From Thermoguttaceae bacterium (GTDB taxonomy: Bacteria > Planctomycetota > Planctomycetia > Pirellulales > Thermoguttaceae): a DNA stretch of 13,769 bases. Within the stretch, counting starts at the first letter, position 1. Each line of letters opens with the position of its first letter. Under the pieces are notes generated by a model, which worked only from the letters and a program-made list of their open reading frames with translations, searched no databases and was not told the origin of the DNA. Location: contig JAFTCU010000142.1 in the NCBI GenBank assembly GCA_017454585.1, positions 1 to 13,769 of the forward strand, in the 5' to 3' direction. Made by a program: the position numbers and the translations under genes. Below are positions 12,869 through 13,769 of the stretch, piece by piece.

Positions 12869-13769
12869 TTAACGACGCTGGAAGCGTCGTCCCCGTAAAA
12901 AGCCCAGTCCGGCAAAGCCGAGCAGGGTGAGGAGCCATGCGGCGGGTTCCGGGATGGCGTTGTAGTTGGTCTGAAGCAAAACGGTGTAGCCCGTCGTTCC
13001 GTGCGGGATGAAACTGACCTGCGCCCAGTCGGCGCTTACTTTTACGAAATTCTCCAGCAGGGATTTCATGGCGTCGTCCGACGAGATCGACGTGCCGTTG
13101 ACTTTGAATTGGTCGGCCGTGAGAAGTTCGAGCGTTCCAATCGCGAACGGGTCGATGGAGTCGTTAAACGCAATCTCGACTTTCGAGCCGTCGTTCAGGT
13201 TCATCGTCTTGGCCGTCAGGCTGGAAAAATTGTCGGTGCCCGTTACGGTCAGGTTCATCACGGAGCCGGAATTCAGTGTCACCAGATTGGAAACTTTCTG
13301 GCTTTGGCCCGCTACGACGAGGGTGGCTCCGTTGTTGACCGTCAGATCATACGCGGAGGCTTGATTTACCTTGCGGTTCAGCGTCAGGGTTCAAGAGTCA
13401 ACGACCACGTTAGCTTTAATATTATAATCGACACTGCTGACCTGATTATCACTGGCGAGGGTCCAGTTTCCCGTGCCGACTTTCTTGACCTTGATCCCAC
13501 GGTTCTCCCAGTTCCGGACGGCGCCGGAGAACGTGCTGTCGTTACCGAGCGCGCCAACTTCCAGCGTCACATTTTGCCCGCCGTTTCCCGAGCGGACCCA
13601 GCCGGTTCCGGTCAGGTCACCCATTTTGATCGTTTTGTTGTCCAACCCAGCCGACTCAAACAAAAAGCCGGAATTATTGTTCATGTCGAGGTTGAACGAC
13701 GCCTTCTCGCTTCCGAGGGCCGTGCCGGAGTTAAACGCGATCCAGCAGTTTCCCGTGACGTTGATGTCA
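12869..13769 (-). pseudogene. Second PEP-CTERM autotransporter-strand-repeat protein, C-terminal part, interrupted by an in-frame TGA
   Basis: The frame is open from the right edge (about DINVTGNCWIAFNS) to a TGA at 13391-13393. It then continues in the same frame to TAA at 12869, with no frameshift. The TGA falls in VVVDS-stop-TLTLN, where the paralogue has VQAGTLEL, so a glycine codon GGA most likely became TGA by one base change. Upstream there is a VKKVGTGNWTLAS repeat motif. Downstream are NSGSVMNLTVTG, FNDSIDP, GTLELLTADQFKVNG and the PEP-CTERM tail IPEPAAWLLTLLGF with RGRRFQRR. The last 135 or so residues align closely with the 992-aa protein. A sequencing error or translational readthrough could also explain the stop. 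TGA ends at least four other genes here, so it is an ordinary stop codon in this genome. Confidence 0.8.
12872..12890. repeat. Palindrome ACGACGCT-GGA-AGCGTCGT, coding copy
   Basis: This is the same 19-mer as at 9681-9699 in reverse orientation. Here it encodes the terminal RRFQRR directly before the TAA stop, so the last codons of the PEP-CTERM gene can fold into a hairpin. In the 992-aa gene the matching position (about 9712-9730) is a decayed version that encodes RRFPRH. Confidence 0.75.

Noticed and set aside
12690..12938. 82-aa minus-strand open frame between the PEP-CTERM genes
   Set aside because: It is an alternate frame of the second gene's end running through the REP-like repeats. 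Its likeness to the nadC upstream frame only reflects the duplicated PEP-CTERM gene ends.
13391..13393. Reassignment of TGA to glycine, as in Gracilibacteria
   Set aside because: TGA is the natural end of the ATPase, DUF4276, lipoprotein and TIGR03790 genes in this window, so the code is standard.

Overview
The window most likely comes from a Planctomycetota chromosome, probably a Pirellulales-like and perhaps host- or gut-associated lineage. This is inferred from the family mix: a DUF1570-type protein, a TIGR03790-type protein, two giant autotransporter-strand-repeat proteins with PEP-CTERM tails, and a NadC whose flanking sequence looks planctomycete-like. Verrucomicrobiota or Lentisphaerota cannot be excluded. 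Nothing seen is phage-like or plasmid-like.

Left block (1-4459, all minus strand, read right to left): a secreted DUF1570 gluzincin-like protein, a two-gene AAA ATPase / DUF4276 (TOPRIM-like) module joined by an ATGA stop-start overlap, a TrmH/SpoU RNA 2'-O-methyltransferase, and the N-terminal half of a secreted kexin-like subtilisin that runs off the left edge. Gaps between the genes are short (36, -4, 33 and 63 bp), so one leftward transcription unit is possible. It would start at a promoter near 4491-4518.

Centre (4585-4863): two identical tRNA-Asn(GTT) genes in tandem on the minus strand, with a strong promoter upstream and a rho-independent terminator downstream.

Right-of-centre (4991-8314, plus strand): a three-gene operon of exported proteins. 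It encodes a lipoprotein with an acidic tail, a long TIGR03790-family protein whose start overlaps the lipoprotein gene by 38 nt, and a small secreted protein with three exact-period CxxC...CxxC repeats. It converges on nadC (8417-9547, minus), and a 24-bp perfect inverted repeat lies between the two stop codons. The NadC protein carries an extra Cys/His-containing segment of about 65 residues.

Right block (9709-13769, minus): two tandem paralogous PEP-CTERM surface proteins. The first is complete (992 aa). The second runs off the right edge and is interrupted by an in-frame TGA that replaces a conserved glycine. Between them is a facing pair of REP-like hairpin elements.

No stretch above 300 bases lacks a gene. 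The largest gap, 4812-5062, holds the tRNA promoter, an inverted repeat and the lipoprotein-operon promoter. No CRISPR array, rRNA, transposase or integrase was seen.
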